Below, in pieces: positions 10,148 to 19,000 of a DNA stretch of 64,000 nucleotides. Under the pieces are notes generated by a model. It made no database searches, had not been told where the DNA came from, and was given only the letters and a program-made list of their open reading frames with translations. The position numbers were made by a program, and so were the translations under genes. The stretch comes from Legionella cherrii. Lineage in GTDB: Bacteria > Pseudomonadota > Gammaproteobacteria > Legionellales > Legionellaceae. Every line of letters starts with the position of its first letter. Positions within the stretch are counted from its first letter, which is position 1. The stretch is taken from the NCBI RefSeq assembly GCF_900635815.1, contig NZ_LR134173.1, positions 2,140,001 through 2,204,000 of the forward strand, read 5' to 3'.

Positions 10148-11089
10148 ATGTTTGCTTGGATTCGCTGTTTTTTATTTTTAATCATATTCCCCATAAGTAC
10201 TGGAGTGCTTGCGGCTGAAATAAAATCAGAAGCGCAGCAACAGGTACAACTCATAGATCCTAATGTAGGAAGTTGGACTTTTTCCGGCATGGTAAAGAAT
10301 GAAAGTGGTGATAAATACGGATATTTTTTTGAAATGCAGCGTCAAGGTACAGAATTTCATACTCAAGCTGCTTTAATCGATGAAGAAACCAATAAGCTGG
10401 TATTTTTTTACGAAAATAAAGAAAAAATAGAGCAATCAACACCACTTGATTGGCATGTTGGTTATTCTTTTATCCGCTATAATCCCATCAATGACAGCTG
10501 GATCTTTGGCGTTAAAGCAGCAGATAAAAAAGGTTTTAATTTTAAAGTGGACATGTTAAAGCAAGCAAACAACAATGAAACCTTAGTCCTTCGACCAGGA
10601 GTAAAATTTCAAGTGTTACAGACTAGTCAGCTCAATGGACATATCCGTATTGATGATAAAGAGCAATTTGTTACCGGAAATAAAGCATGGTTTGGTAAAT
10701 TGGTATTAAATGATGATCAAAAAGACACTCATGAAATCAGTACTACGTTTTGTCGTTTAAATGATGATAACGGATTTTACTCGGCAAATCTTAAGGAAAA
10801 AGATGCGACCAGTGCCGCAGTTGCCGGTTGGCTAGATCCTTTAGGCAATAAAGTAAAAATGTCTCAATTTATTTCACTAAAACCTTTAGATAATGATCAG
10901 TGCATGTTAAAGATTGGCTTGCCTAAGCTGAGCTTAAAATTGATTAATACCTTAAAGGGTAATGATCCATCATCACATACTGTGGCAGGTTTTTCTAAAG
11001 ACAGTCGGGCTGGCTTTTGTTTTATGACTCAGCAATCATTTTTAAAAAATTCTGAGCTCACCAACAAGAATGTTAAGTTAACTGCTTGA
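10148..11089 (+). CDS. Secreted protein of unknown function
   Basis: 313 residues. The N-terminus MFAWIRCFLFLIIFPISTGVLAAE is a Sec signal peptide with a plausible cleavage after VLA. The mature part is beta-rich: WTFSGMVKNESGDKYGYFFEMQR near its start resembles the opening strand of AttH/CrtC-type lipocalin-like proteins, where a W...G.....G..YGY pattern is common, but this is a weak resemblance. The ATG at 10148 lies two bases after the lpxK stop; a longer in-frame start at 10100 sits inside lpxK and would bury the signal peptide. Probably co-transcribed with msbA-lpxK. A periplasmic or outer-membrane role is inferred from the signal only. Confidence 0.75.
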   Translation: MFAWIRCFLFLIIFPISTGVLAAEIKSEAQQQVQLIDPNVGSWTFSGMVKNESGDKYGYFFEMQRQGTEFHTQAALIDEETNKLVFFYENKEKIEQSTPLDWHVGYSFIRYNPINDSWIFGVKAADKKGFNFKVDMLKQANNNETLVLRPGVKFQVLQTSQLNGHIRIDDKEQFVTGNKAWFGKLVLNDDQKDTHEISTTFCRLNDDNGFYSANLKEKDATSAAVAGWLDPLGNKVKMSQFISLKPLDNDQCMLKIGLPKLSLKLINTLKGNDPSSHTVAGFSKDSRAGFCFMTQQSFLKNSELTNKNVKLTA

Positions 11090-11101
11090 TTGAGTATATT
11101 T

Positions 11102-11196
11102 TGTAGCCTGGGTACTGCGCGGCGGAGCCCAGGATTAAGAAGTTTATTCAAATAATTAGAAACCAGGGTTCTCCTGCGCTGCCAATCCAGGCTACA
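11102..11196. repeat. GTAGCCTGG-type inverted repeat
   Basis: Outer arms TGTAGCCTGG (11102-11111) and CCAGGCTACA (11187-11196) are perfect reverse complements. An inner CCTGGG...CCCAGG stem sits in the left half. It lies between two genes whose 3' ends converge (10148-11089 plus and 11212-13272 minus), where it could act as a bidirectional terminator. The left half (11106-11122) matches the reverse complement of sequence inside the 5' end of fliP. Confidence 0.7.
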
Positions 11197-11211
11197 CAAA
11201 TACCCAATTTA

Positions 11212-13272
11212 TCACAGAGTAAGAGTGGTAATATCCTCTGTCGTTAAAGATCTTTGTTTTAAAGTTGAGGTTGTTGTTGCTTGTAACAAAGTTGGTTCTG
11301 GTTCTTTGGTATTAGCCTTTTTATCCATCAAGTTTTGTAATTTTTTCTCCACCTCGGGATCAAAATCCAGTTCAGGATGAGCTCTATTTTTCAGAGGTTC
11401 TTGATCTACGAGTGTTCCACCTAATGCTCCGCGCATCATTTTGTACGAATTAGGTTCTGTTAGGTGAGGATCTAATTTCGCTTCCAATCTTCGAGCATAA
11501 TCAGGATCCCAAAGCCACATAGCATCTGCCAGGGCAGGAATACACATGTTTGGTTTGCCATTTGCCCACCAACCTAAATCAGCCATTGCTTCACGTAAAC
11601 AGTCACCATCATCGTTCTGTTCAACAAGTGCATAACGTAATATGGAGATAAGCGCTGTTTTGGGCTCTTCATAATTAATAGAAAATTCATTACACCAACT
11701 GAAAGGTCCAAATGTAAGCTCTGCTAATTTTTCATGATATTTTTGATTAAAGATGTTACATAATAGTTTGGCGGTTTGCTCTGGTGGCGCTGATATTTTA
11801 TATTGGCCAAGACCTTCCTTACTTTTATAATATTCCGACATCAACAAGGCATGCATGGTTGCAGTTGGATGCACATCATCCCAAAACATGTGTTGGTAAC
11901 CCGGAGCAACTCCTCCAGGAATTATTGGAATATTATTCTTTTTTGCATAATCTAAATAAGGTTCTTTTAAACAACTTTTATTAAAGTATTGACTATATCC
12001 TAAACCACCATCATCACGGACATCGTTGTAAATTTTAGTAAAAACACTTTTGATGTCAAAAAGATCAATCGAGCAATTGGGATAACGTTCCTTTAACTTT
12101 TCTAGCTTCTTTTCTAATTCCGTATTAAATGCAATTGATACAGTTTGAGCGTTATTACGCTCATCAACTGATTTATTTTGATAGCGTGGTGTTAAGGACA
12201 AATCGGGTAAATTACACAAAACAAAATTTGTATAGCCTTTGTTGATTAACCTCTCGATATTATCTATGTTGCTTTGAGCAGCCAATTTTGCTGCCTCTTC
12301 GGTTGGCTCTGAATTAACCGTAATTAAATCGTTAGCACCAGAAAATACTGTAATAAGGGTCTTCTTTTTTTGCTCTTCAGATACTGCTTCCTCATTCTCA
12401 CTGTCTTGCAAGAATTGATCTACCTGATTCGATAGGTTGGATACAATTAAGCGGGTAAAGAAAAGCTTTATTGAAGTTATAGGAGACAGAAGTGAAAGAA
12501 ACAAGTCATTCCAGCTGTAATCATATGATGTTGAGCCGCCTTGGCTGTAGTTTCTGTAGAAGTTCTGGCCATTATATTGAGCCACACGGCCATCATCCAG
12601 TGAATAATATTCTTGGACGTAATCGTGATAACGAGAGTCTGTTATTAATTGGTCAGCAACATCATCAGAAGACTCTTGTAGCTTGGTTTTTGGTCGTCCT
12701 TTTTTAATAGGATTAGCACCCAGAGCAGTTTTTTTGTCCTGACTTGAGACGGGATTGGATTTCGGAGAATTTTCTGGCTTAGCACCGAACAGATGGCCCT
12801 CTTCTCTGGCTTCCACACGCTTTTTGCGTCGCACCTCGTTTATTTCTGCTCTAACTTCCTTCTTAGTGTATTGTCTTTTGTGTGGCCAGGAAAAACCATC
12901 TTGATGGTCTTGATCTTCGCCTAACCGAGAAAGAATATCATCACTGATGTCGGCATTATTTAAGTTAAACTTCCCAAAAGGATCTTTTTTTATTCGATCT
13001 TCGTTGAGAAATTTACTGATGACCATTGATTTAATCGCATCAGCCCAAGTATAGCCATTAGTGAATCGCTCTTTAGGTGACTCAGATAGTCCTGTTATCT
13101 TTAGCCATAACTTTTTTGCCAATGGTCCGAGAAAAGTAGCCTTTTCCCCCATGTTTTTACCGTCAGAAAGACTATCGCCAAAGATGACAAAGTAATTTAT
13201 TTCCTTTTGAGGTTTGGAAATAGTAATGCTTTTAGGTTCCTTTTTAGACTCTGCCATATAAAATAACCACAT
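11212..13272 (-). CDS. Large GDSL/SGNH hydrolase, candidate Dot/Icm effector
   Basis: About 686 residues. SGNH blocks are in order: FVIFGDSLSDGKNMG (nucleophile Ser, residues ~30), YSQGGSTSYDY (Gly), FSGANDLIT (Asn) and WDDVHPTATMHALL (Asp-His), predicting an esterase or phospholipase/acyltransferase. A charged, low-complexity insert (RRKKRVEAREEG... to KGRPKTKLQESSDD) separates blocks I and II. About 180 residues after block V form an extra C-terminal domain ending in a Glu/Lys-rich then Thr/Ser-rich tail. There is no signal peptide, unlike secreted GDSL enzymes of Legionella such as PlaA/PlaC. Size, insert and tail suggest type IV translocation, but this is inference. Starts at 13272 or 13257 are both possible; neither has a strong ribosome-binding site. 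Confidence 0.75.
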   Translation of the reverse strand: MWLFYMAESKKEPKSITISKPQKEINYFVIFGDSLSDGKNMGEKATFLGPLAKKLWLKITGLSESPKERFTNGYTWADAIKSMVISKFLNEDRIKKDPFGKFNLNNADISDDILSRLGEDQDHQDGFSWPHKRQYTKKEVRAEINEVRRKKRVEAREEGHLFGAKPENSPKSNPVSSQDKKTALGANPIKKGRPKTKLQESSDDVADQLITDSRYHDYVQEYYSLDDGRVAQYNGQNFYRNYSQGGSTSYDYSWNDLFLSLLSPITSIKLFFTRLIVSNLSNQVDQFLQDSENEEAVSEEQKKKTLITVFSGANDLITVNSEPTEEAAKLAAQSNIDNIERLINKGYTNFVLCNLPDLSLTPRYQNKSVDERNNAQTVSIAFNTELEKKLEKLKERYPNCSIDLFDIKSVFTKIYNDVRDDGGLGYSQYFNKSCLKEPYLDYAKKNNIPIIPGGVAPGYQHMFWDDVHPTATMHALLMSEYYKSKEGLGQYKISAPPEQTAKLLCNIFNQKYHEKLAELTFGPFSWCNEFSINYEEPKTALISILRYALVEQNDDGDCLREAMADLGWWANGKPNMCIPALADAMWLWDPDYARRLEAKLDPHLTEPNSYKMMRGALGGTLVDQEPLKNRAHPELDFDPEVEKKLQNLMDKKANTKEPEPTLLQATTTSTLKQRSLTTEDITTLTL

Positions 13273-13382
13273 GCTGACCAAATATTGTTATTTTATCTAT
13301 AAATAATTAAGGCTTTATTAAATTTAAATATATCGAATGTTTAATATTTAAACATGTGGTGGGCATAAATAGATAAACTTGG

Positions 13383-14645
13383 CTACATCTCTTTCTCTGG
13401 AAGAAATTGGGATAAAGCACTGGCAATAACTAATGCAGCCGGAATGATTAAAAGAGTTAATTGATAATCCGCTAAAACATGAAGGTTCGTAGTACCCTTG
13501 GAATAATCCAGCAAATAACCTACTAATGGCTGGAGCAGAGGAGCCGAGGCCATTGCCAAGGTATTGGTGAAGCCTGTACACGCAGAGAGCGATTCTTCTG
13601 GCGCCAGTTCATTCGCAATAGTAAATGCGAGCATATAAGCGCCACAACACAGTCCAATTGCAAACAACAAGATGCCTGTTAAGAATATATTATGTATGGG
13701 TAAGTAAAGAGTAAGAATGAATAAAATGGCAGTGGATAAGCATGAAATATGGATTAATGGTTTGCGTTTAGTCAGATGGATGGAGAGCCATCCGTATAGA
13801 GGACAGCTTAAACCAGCCCCTAATAAGATCATTGATGTGAGAATACTGGCTGTCTCTATAGAACAATCTAATTTTAACTGGAGGAAAGGAACCGCCCACA
13901 TAGCAGCAAATACAGTGATTACCGAAAATTCCAAACCTACAAACAATCCATTAATCCATACCAATTTGTTTTTCAGCATGAGTAGCAAATGTTTTTTATA
14001 TTGATGATGATTGGTGATAACCGGCTTGTTACTGGGAATGAAATTTGCGCATAAAAAAGCAATTAAAAGGCCGATGACACCTGCGCCAGCAAGAAAATAA
14101 TGCCAGCTAATGTGGGTTATTTGTGAGCCCATGCCAATCATGCTAATCACCGTCACAGTAAAACCTAGAGTTTCTGTGAGGCCTATCATAAATGCGTATT
14201 GTTTTAGTGGATAATGTTGGCGCAATACTCGAGTCATGCCAACAAAAGCAAAGGAAGAGCCACCACCAATAATTAAGCGGCCAAGAAATAATATAAATAA
14301 GTTGTATCCCGTAGAAAATAAAAAGCAGCCCAAGGCACATAATAGAGCGTTTAAAGACAATAAAGTTCGGGTGTTGTAGCGATCAAAAAGAAGGCCAACG
14401 GGAATTTGCATAGTAGTATAGACATAATAAAAGGCACTGCTTAATAGACCCACAGTGAATGCGCTTAATTGTTGCTCATGCATTATAGCGCCAATAATAA
14501 TTCCCGAAGAGAGTTGCAAGAAAAATTGGAATAATAGAAAGAATACGCTGACTAACCATATGATGGTTCTTTTGGAGCTATATGAATGTGTTGAGGCTAA
14601 TAAATTCATTGATTCAATTTCGAGAAAAGGCGGAATATATAGCAT
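13383..14645 (-). CDS. MFS transporter
   Basis: 420 residues with about 12 hydrophobic segments in two six-helix halves. The MFS loop 2-3 signature appears as PVGLLFDRYNTRTLLSL (residues ~75-91), followed by GRLIIGGGSSFAFVG in helix 4. The second half has YGWLSIHLTKRKPLI at the matching position. Substrate is not evident; Legionella species have several related MFS carriers for nutrients and siderophores. A second in-frame ATG at 14609 (MNLLAST) could be the true start since the first 12 residues are atypical. It lies about 110 bases downstream (3') of the GDSL gene's start on the same strand; no overlap or coupling. Confidence 0.85.
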   Translation of the reverse strand: MLYIPPFLEIESMNLLASTHSYSSKRTIIWLVSVFFLLFQFFLQLSSGIIIGAIMHEQQLSAFTVGLLSSAFYYVYTTMQIPVGLLFDRYNTRTLLSLNALLCALGCFLFSTGYNLFILFLGRLIIGGGSSFAFVGMTRVLRQHYPLKQYAFMIGLTETLGFTVTVISMIGMGSQITHISWHYFLAGAGVIGLLIAFLCANFIPSNKPVITNHHQYKKHLLLMLKNKLVWINGLFVGLEFSVITVFAAMWAVPFLQLKLDCSIETASILTSMILLGAGLSCPLYGWLSIHLTKRKPLIHISCLSTAILFILTLYLPIHNIFLTGILLFAIGLCCGAYMLAFTIANELAPEESLSACTGFTNTLAMASAPLLQPLVGYLLDYSKGTTNLHVLADYQLTLLIIPAALVIASALSQFLPEKEM

Positions 14646-14740
14646 CGTGGGGAAAGTGTAAATTCATTTTAAAAAATGCGTTCATTAATGCTGAATGTAA
14701 CCTGGGCCAGCGCAGTGTCACTGCCATTAGGTTAAGAACG

Positions 14741-14800
14741 ATGACCTTCCTCTAGTGGGAGAGGGGCAGGGGTGAGGGCATCTCTCATCCGCCCTGACGC
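14741..14800. repeat. Dispersed intergenic repeat, GGGAGAGGGG-type tract
   Basis: Contains GTGGGAGAGGGGCAGGGGTG and CATCCGCCCTGACG. The same words, reverse-complemented and in the same order, occur at 23845-23935, so these are two copies of one element. It sits between the MFS gene and the SAHH-like gene, flanked by TGTAACCTGGG at 14696 and TGTTACA at 14821. Confidence 0.6.
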
Positions 14801-14822
14801 TGTGCTTCACCGCGGCTACATG

Positions 14823-15899
14823 TTACAAATACAGCCAAGCATTGATGGTCTCTAAGGGAAATGTGTGATAGGCACACCAACGTTGAATCATATCTTTATC
14901 TAATGTTGAGGGTATTCCATGTACTCCGCAAGTCAGTTTTTCTTTCAAAAAGTTTAAAGCAACCAGATTATGGATATAAAATTCGGGATCAATATACTTT
15001 ATAGGCGTAGGGTCACTAAGTACAAAATTAACAGGCATTTTATGGTTTAAGACTTCATCATCACTAAATTGAGGGCCAAATTCATCATAAACCCCTAAAT
15101 TGGCAAGTATCTTGCCACTAAACCAGTAGTGAGGATAATTATTCATAATCGCTTTTTTTCCGGTCGCAGTAATCACAACATTCGCGTCGATTAATGCACG
15201 TTCCAGCTCGCTGAAGTCTAGTGGATCGAGCGCTTTGATACCTAAGTTTTGAGCCAGATTTCTTTGTTTTTCGTCAGGATCTACAACTACAACAGGAACA
15301 TTATTATGAGTACAGAAATAGGCAAGCCCACGACCAATCTTGCCAAAGCCAAAAATAACCCATGATGTTTCTGCTGGATTAATTCCTGTTAATTGACTCA
15401 GAGCCATATGGCTGCTTTCCGCGCATCCAAAAACTGTTTCCAATTGTTTTGTCAGTGAGCGATCAATACTAATCACTGGAAAATCAAGCACTTGTTGGCT
15501 ATAGAGTTGATCTCCTGAGCCGGTTAATTCGATTGCTCCAATTTGGGGTTTTCCAAGAAATTGATACAGTTGGGCACCACAATCAAAATAAAGATCAAAA
15601 ATTTCCCCAGCAAGGGTATGCGGATCCTCAACATAACGAATTTTTGCTTCATTTAAACAAGAGATTGCTTGCGGTTGTGCATAACAAAAATCTGAAGGAT
15701 TGGTTACTGTTATATCCGCACCTGCTTCAACTAAACAGGCTATTTTTAATAAGGTATTCATCACCAAGGGAACATGGTGGACTACTCTTAATCCAGCTAA
15801 AGGACGTGTATTACTCCATTCAGTGAGTTGTTGGTGCATAAAGGGAGCTTCTGTTTGAGGATATTTTTGAAAGAGTATTTTAAAAGCGTCCTGCATCAT
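14823..15899 (-). CDS. S-adenosylhomocysteine hydrolase-like NAD-binding protein
   Basis: 358 residues, shorter than true SAHH (about 430-470). The N-terminal part LAGLRVVHHVPLVMNTLLKI aligns with the SAHH substrate domain, and FGFGKIGRGLAYFC (about residues 187-200) is the NAD-binding GxGxxG. The substrate-binding motif usually reading DDGGD is FDCGA here. In the NDSVTKSKFDN-like motif, here DRSLTKQLETVFG, Lys is kept but the Asp four residues later is Thr. The protein therefore looks like a diverged or non-hydrolytic member that may bind NAD and another ligand. The true function is unknown. Confidence 0.7.
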   Translation of the reverse strand: MMQDAFKILFQKYPQTEAPFMHQQLTEWSNTRPLAGLRVVHHVPLVMNTLLKIACLVEAGADITVTNPSDFCYAQPQAISCLNEAKIRYVEDPHTLAGEIFDLYFDCGAQLYQFLGKPQIGAIELTGSGDQLYSQQVLDFPVISIDRSLTKQLETVFGCAESSHMALSQLTGINPAETSWVIFGFGKIGRGLAYFCTHNNVPVVVVDPDEKQRNLAQNLGIKALDPLDFSELERALIDANVVITATGKKAIMNNYPHYWFSGKILANLGVYDEFGPQFSDDEVLNHKMPVNFVLSDPTPIKYIDPEFYIHNLVALNFLKEKLTCGVHGIPSTLDKDMIQRWCAYHTFPLETINAWLYL

Positions 15900-16001
15900 G
15901 TTTTGAAAATTAGTAGAGAATAGCCAATCCTAACATAATTTATTAATGTAGAAATATTTTTAAAGATAAAAATAGACTTGCCATATAGCCTCTATGCCTT
16001 G

Positions 16002-16033
16002 TAGCCCGGATTACGCTGAGATAATCTGGGCTA
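16002..16033. terminator. GTAGCCCGG-family hairpin at gene end
   Basis: TAGCCCGGATTA (16002-16013) pairs with TAATCTGGGCTA (16022-16033) with one mismatch and an 8-base loop. It lies just downstream of the 1531-residue gene that ends at 16050 on the minus strand. There is no long T-tract, so it may be an mRNA-end stabiliser or repeat rather than a classical terminator. Confidence 0.6.
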
Positions 16034-16049
16034 AAGGACTAAAAAAATG

Positions 16050-19000
16050 CTACAAGGACAATTTATTTTTCTCAGTAGAGGAGTGGTCATCACCGAGCCA
16101 GCTTTCAATCCATTGCAAAAATCGAGATATTAAATCGGCTTTTGGGGGTTGGAAAAAAGACAGAGGCTGCAATGTCCTTTGGTGATTACGTATTTGTCCT
16201 AAATAGCTCAACTCGTCTTTAAACAAGCTCCTTGTATCCGTTTGCTCATCTGTATTAATTTTTTGATTGAGTGAATCAATCCAGTTATCTAATTGAGATA
16301 AGTCGTTCTGTGAGAAGGAATAGGATTTTTTAATTCGTGCTTTGAGTTGTTCTTGAGCAGTATATTCATCTTTAAATTTGAGTTGGTCTACCAAATCTTT
16401 TTTTAATTGTGTTCCATTCTCATTTGTTAAAATAGCATATTCTAAAAGATATAACTCTTGTTCGGTTTGCGCCGATGCAATTAAATTCTTGTAATGTAGG
16501 GCACGAGTTTGTCCACGATAATAATCGAAAAAATAAGAAAAAAAGCTTAAATTTTTATCGCGATTTTTCAGGTAATAATCTAAGGCTTTGGCGCATTGCG
16601 TTCTCAAAGCATGGAAATTAGGAGCTTCTCCTTTCTTGTGTTGTTGATTTTGGTTTGTTTCAGAAGGATTTAACTGTTGCTGCATTCCACCACCTTGAGG
16701 TTCACCCCCTAGTTTTTGGGAAGTATTTTTTTTCTCTATGGGTTGTGGCGAGCCAGGTATGATTTTTGAAGGAGCTCGATGAGCCTGAGTTTCATGGGCT
16801 AAGTTCGATTCTTCAATCACTGCAGTGGGTAGCACTTCTTCCTTTGTTGGTCGTGGCAAATACTGCTGAATTTCTGGGAGAACAAAATGTGCAGGCAAGT
16901 TCGTTACTTCCAAAGCATGCTGGAGTGACTGGGCTGTAGTTTTGAATTCTCTTTGAGTCGCCTCACTTTGTTCTAAAAGTGGTCTTTTAAATTGTCTGAG
17001 TAAACAATAAAGCTTGAATTCCAATAGGCAAACCTCTTTAAATCGAGGATTTTCTATTAATTTTTCCAACAGATTAGCATGGCTTTCTTCGAGATAATCG
17101 GGAGCAATATCTTGTCCTGCCATGATGATTTTTATTTGTGCCAGATGATTCACTATTTCAGTGGATTCAATGGCTTTATCAAGATCAACGTTTTTCTCTT
17201 GAATGACCTTTTGACATTCTTCGAATATCTTGCCAAGTTCCTCAAGTGCTCGCTTGAGTGGCAAATGATTAAATGTATAACGGTAAATTTGATTATTTAA
17301 ATCAAGCTGTTTTTGCAGCATATGAAGCTCAATTTCTTCAAGTGCTTTTTGAATTACCTCTCGATGCGGGATTGCCAATTGAGCAAGTACTTGAGGATTT
17401 GTGCTTTCCAGGAGTTGAAACAACTGAGGGCGAACGTCTGTTTTATCATAATGAGCTTTGAGATTTTCAATATATGCTTTAATGATATCCATCCCGTGTT
17501 CTTGTATCGGTTGTTGCAGCTCGGCATCCAGATCACTTAATTTTTGCTTCTCAATAAGATTTGCTAGGGCTGCCCATTCCTCTTGTTTTAGAGCTTCAGT
17601 TACTAATTTTTTGTAGCCATATTTTTTTTCAAATAAAGGGGCGATGCCTTTAAAGAGTACTGGATCTTTTAAGAGGTCTAGAATACTTTTATCGGGATCA
17701 GTTGGGAGGTCACTTTGAATAAATAGGCTTTTAAATACAGCTTCATTTTTCTCTTTAACAGCTCGTTTTAAAGGACTTAAATAGTCCGGACTTGTAAACA
17801 ATTTTGTATTCTGGAATGAAGGATCTTGTTCCGGATTTTTAATAGAGCTCAATAAGGAGGCTTTAGGGTTTGGTATGTTGGCTTTTAAAAATAATTGATA
17901 TAGTCTACCGAACCCTTGGGCATAAACTTTTTCAAACAAAGCAGAAGCGGATTGATCACCAGCTAATTGCTGGACAGCATGTTGTTGTTCACTTGTACTT
18001 AGGATAATTTCCCGGGCAAGCAGCTGGTTGGCTATTTTTCCTTGTTTTTGTTCGCAACTAAAAAGGAATAATTCCTTAAAATCCAGTCCGAAATTAAGGT
18101 CGGATTCAATAAATGGTTCTAAAACAGCATCATTGCCTTTTTCTATCGCCTGTTTCAGTAACTCCAAAAGAGGCTGCTTTAATTGGGTTTTGGGAGTTAT
18201 CCTGCCTTGATTCAAAAATCGAGTGACTAAATTTTTATTATTAGTGACTAACGCAGAAGTAAAAATTTGCTCCGTTAGTTCTGGGGCAAGCACAACGGTT
18301 TCTTTATCCAATAAGGAATCTAATGCGATTAATATATTATTTTGTGCCAGCAGAGGTATAAGTTTTGGATTTTCCTTTAACTTGGGAAAGAGTTGCAGCA
18401 GCAATTTAATTCCGATTTCATTTTTATCCAGAATTAACTCATTAATGAATTCTTCAAGTTCTGACTCTTCCCATGTTGCTTTGTTACCTAATGACTTAGC
18501 TAGATTAAAAAGCTTATTTTTGAAAAAGCTTTTAACTAATTTTCTTTGCTCTTGGGGGGCTAATTTTTCTAATGTAAGCGTATCAGCTGGGATTTTGGGT
18601 ACTACTCTATTAATTTTAACCAGTTTTCCAGGGCTTGTAGTTGAATTATGGAGGTAGTCATTAAAAAGTTGAGGTTGTTGTTGGGCGCATGTCGTGATTA
18701 CTGGTGCGATACTCCAATTTAAACTGCTCTCCAAAATGAGTTGTTTTATCTTAGGGCTTGCTTTTGCTAGACATTTTTCAATAATTGAGTAGTCATCATA
18801 GTCATAACATAACGTGAATAGTTCTCTTATGTCTTGGGTCTGATGCAGCACGTTGTAATTTAACTGAACCAATGTCGATAAAATGGATAAGTCTTCTTCT
18901 TGTAATCCTTTGGCATAGAGAAACTCCAGGGTTTCTGGCTCGAGATGGCTTTTCTTCGCTTCCAGTTTTTCTTGAAGAAAAACACTCATTTCCTTATTAC

